From: an uncultured Bacilli bacterium
GTDB taxonomy: Bacteria > Bacillota_I > Bacilli_A > RF39 > UBA660
Direction of reading: 5' to 3'
Length of the DNA stretch: 34,514 bases
Assembly (NCBI GenBank): GCA_934162285.1
Contig: CAKPHY010000016.1
Coordinates: forward strand, 1 to 34,514
The notes beneath the pieces are model-generated. The model was not told the DNA's origin. It made no database searches and saw nothing but the letters and a program-made list of their open reading frames with translations. Numbering within the stretch: the stretch's first letter is position 1; each line of letters opens with the position of its first letter. The translations under genes and the position numbers were made by a program. Shown one piece after another: positions 34,270-34,514 of this stretch.

Positions 34270-34514
34270 CTATTTTGATATTTGATAGCAATTTAAATCA
34301 ACTTTAAAATCTACATTTTCACTGGTCATAGAATCGGTTCTTACTTCAACATTAATGACTTGGCTTTGTTTAGCATCCGTTGAAAATGTATAATTTCGGG
34401 TTGTAAATGTATCTACAAAATTATTTGAATTTCCTGATGCATCTAAGTATCTATAAAGTGCTTTTGAAGTTTGTTGATTTGAAATGCTTAAATTGTATTG
34501 AACTGGAACTTTAG
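34270..34514 (-). CDS. secreted-type protein, C-terminal part only (cut by window edge)
   Basis: A minus-strand frame enters from the right edge and ends at TAG 34270-34272, giving the last 80 residues (KVPVQYNLSISNQQTSKALY ... FKVDLNCYQISK). Alternating polar and hydrophobic residues suggest beta strands, as in TasA/camelysin-like or other secreted proteins. It lies directly upstream of the surface protein gene with its ribosome binding site just after this stop, so the two likely form a surface-protein operon. The N terminus and identity lie outside the window. Confidence 0.7.
   Translation of the reverse strand, partial: KVPVQYNLSISNQQTSKALYRYLDASGNSNNFVDTFTTRNYTFSTDAKQSQVINVEVRTDSMTSENVDFKVDLNCYQISK

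Noticed and set aside
1..34514. Mycoplasma-type genetic code (TGA as Trp)
   Set aside because: TGA serves as a stop at ATGA junctions 8042-8045 and 7236-7239, and Trp codons are TGG throughout.
1..34514. CRISPR array, prophage or tRNA genes
   Set aside because: No regularly spaced repeats, phage structural genes or cloverleaf-like sequences were seen.

Overview
The window is strongly AT-rich with dense short operons, strong AGGAGG-type ribosome binding sites and intrinsic terminators. Trp is encoded by TGG and TGA is a normal stop: ATGA overlaps join genes at 8042-8045 and 7236-7239. Several families (TIGR01212 radical SAM, DUF2974, ComN-like, TIGR04086/YrzE-like, SpoVB-like flippase, YetF/DUF421-type domain, T-box-controlled hisS-aspS) point to a low-GC Firmicute. 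It is most like the reduced-genome, uncultured, Mollicutes-related Bacilli of gut habitats (RF39-like), but uses the standard code. This placement is inference from gene content only.

Layout. 1-2765: a lipase-like DUF2974 protein and a YfcC-like permease, each closed by a terminator. 2845-3780: a radical SAM enzyme on the plus strand. 3781-5030: a compact minus-strand RNA gene with clear promoter and terminator, a GNAT gene, and decayed fragments duplicated from the 3' ends of the two genes just upstream. 5030-12362: a five-gene minus-strand unit under a T-box leader (hisS, archaeal-type aspS, a ClpX-like ATPase, a TtcA-like PP-loop protein, an HD protein), followed by an unknown gene. 12383-13025: a truncated ATC-hydrolase-like gene and a coding relic. 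13178-17561: an accessory block with a PfkB kinase-SIS fusion, an HhH/GNAT/NUDIX operon and an orphan gene. 17609-22235: two adjacent fused ABC ATPase-permeases. 22338-25185: comN-like, rel and dtd in one operon. 25263-28636: a SpoVB-like flippase convergent with an exported SpoIID-domain protein. 28812-32027: an orphan gene, a transposase relic, pyrH, a YetF-tail protein, a YrzE-like protein and tgt. 32104-34514: two secreted surface proteins, the second cut by the window edge.

Working together. The T-box operon ties His/Asp tRNA charging to synthetase supply and co-transcribes a probable protease unfoldase, a tRNA thiolation-type enzyme and an HD phosphohydrolase. Rel, Dtd and Tgt add stringent response and tRNA quality functions. 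The flippase, the SpoIID-domain protein, the ABC pair and the surface proteins form an envelope theme. The most noteworthy items are the T-box leader with an overlapping Asp/His specifier, the unassigned structured RNA at 3785-3932, the ClpX-like ATPase without a zinc domain, and the PfkB-SIS fusion beside a degenerate HhH glycosylase operon. I saw no tRNA, rRNA, CRISPR array or intact mobile element.
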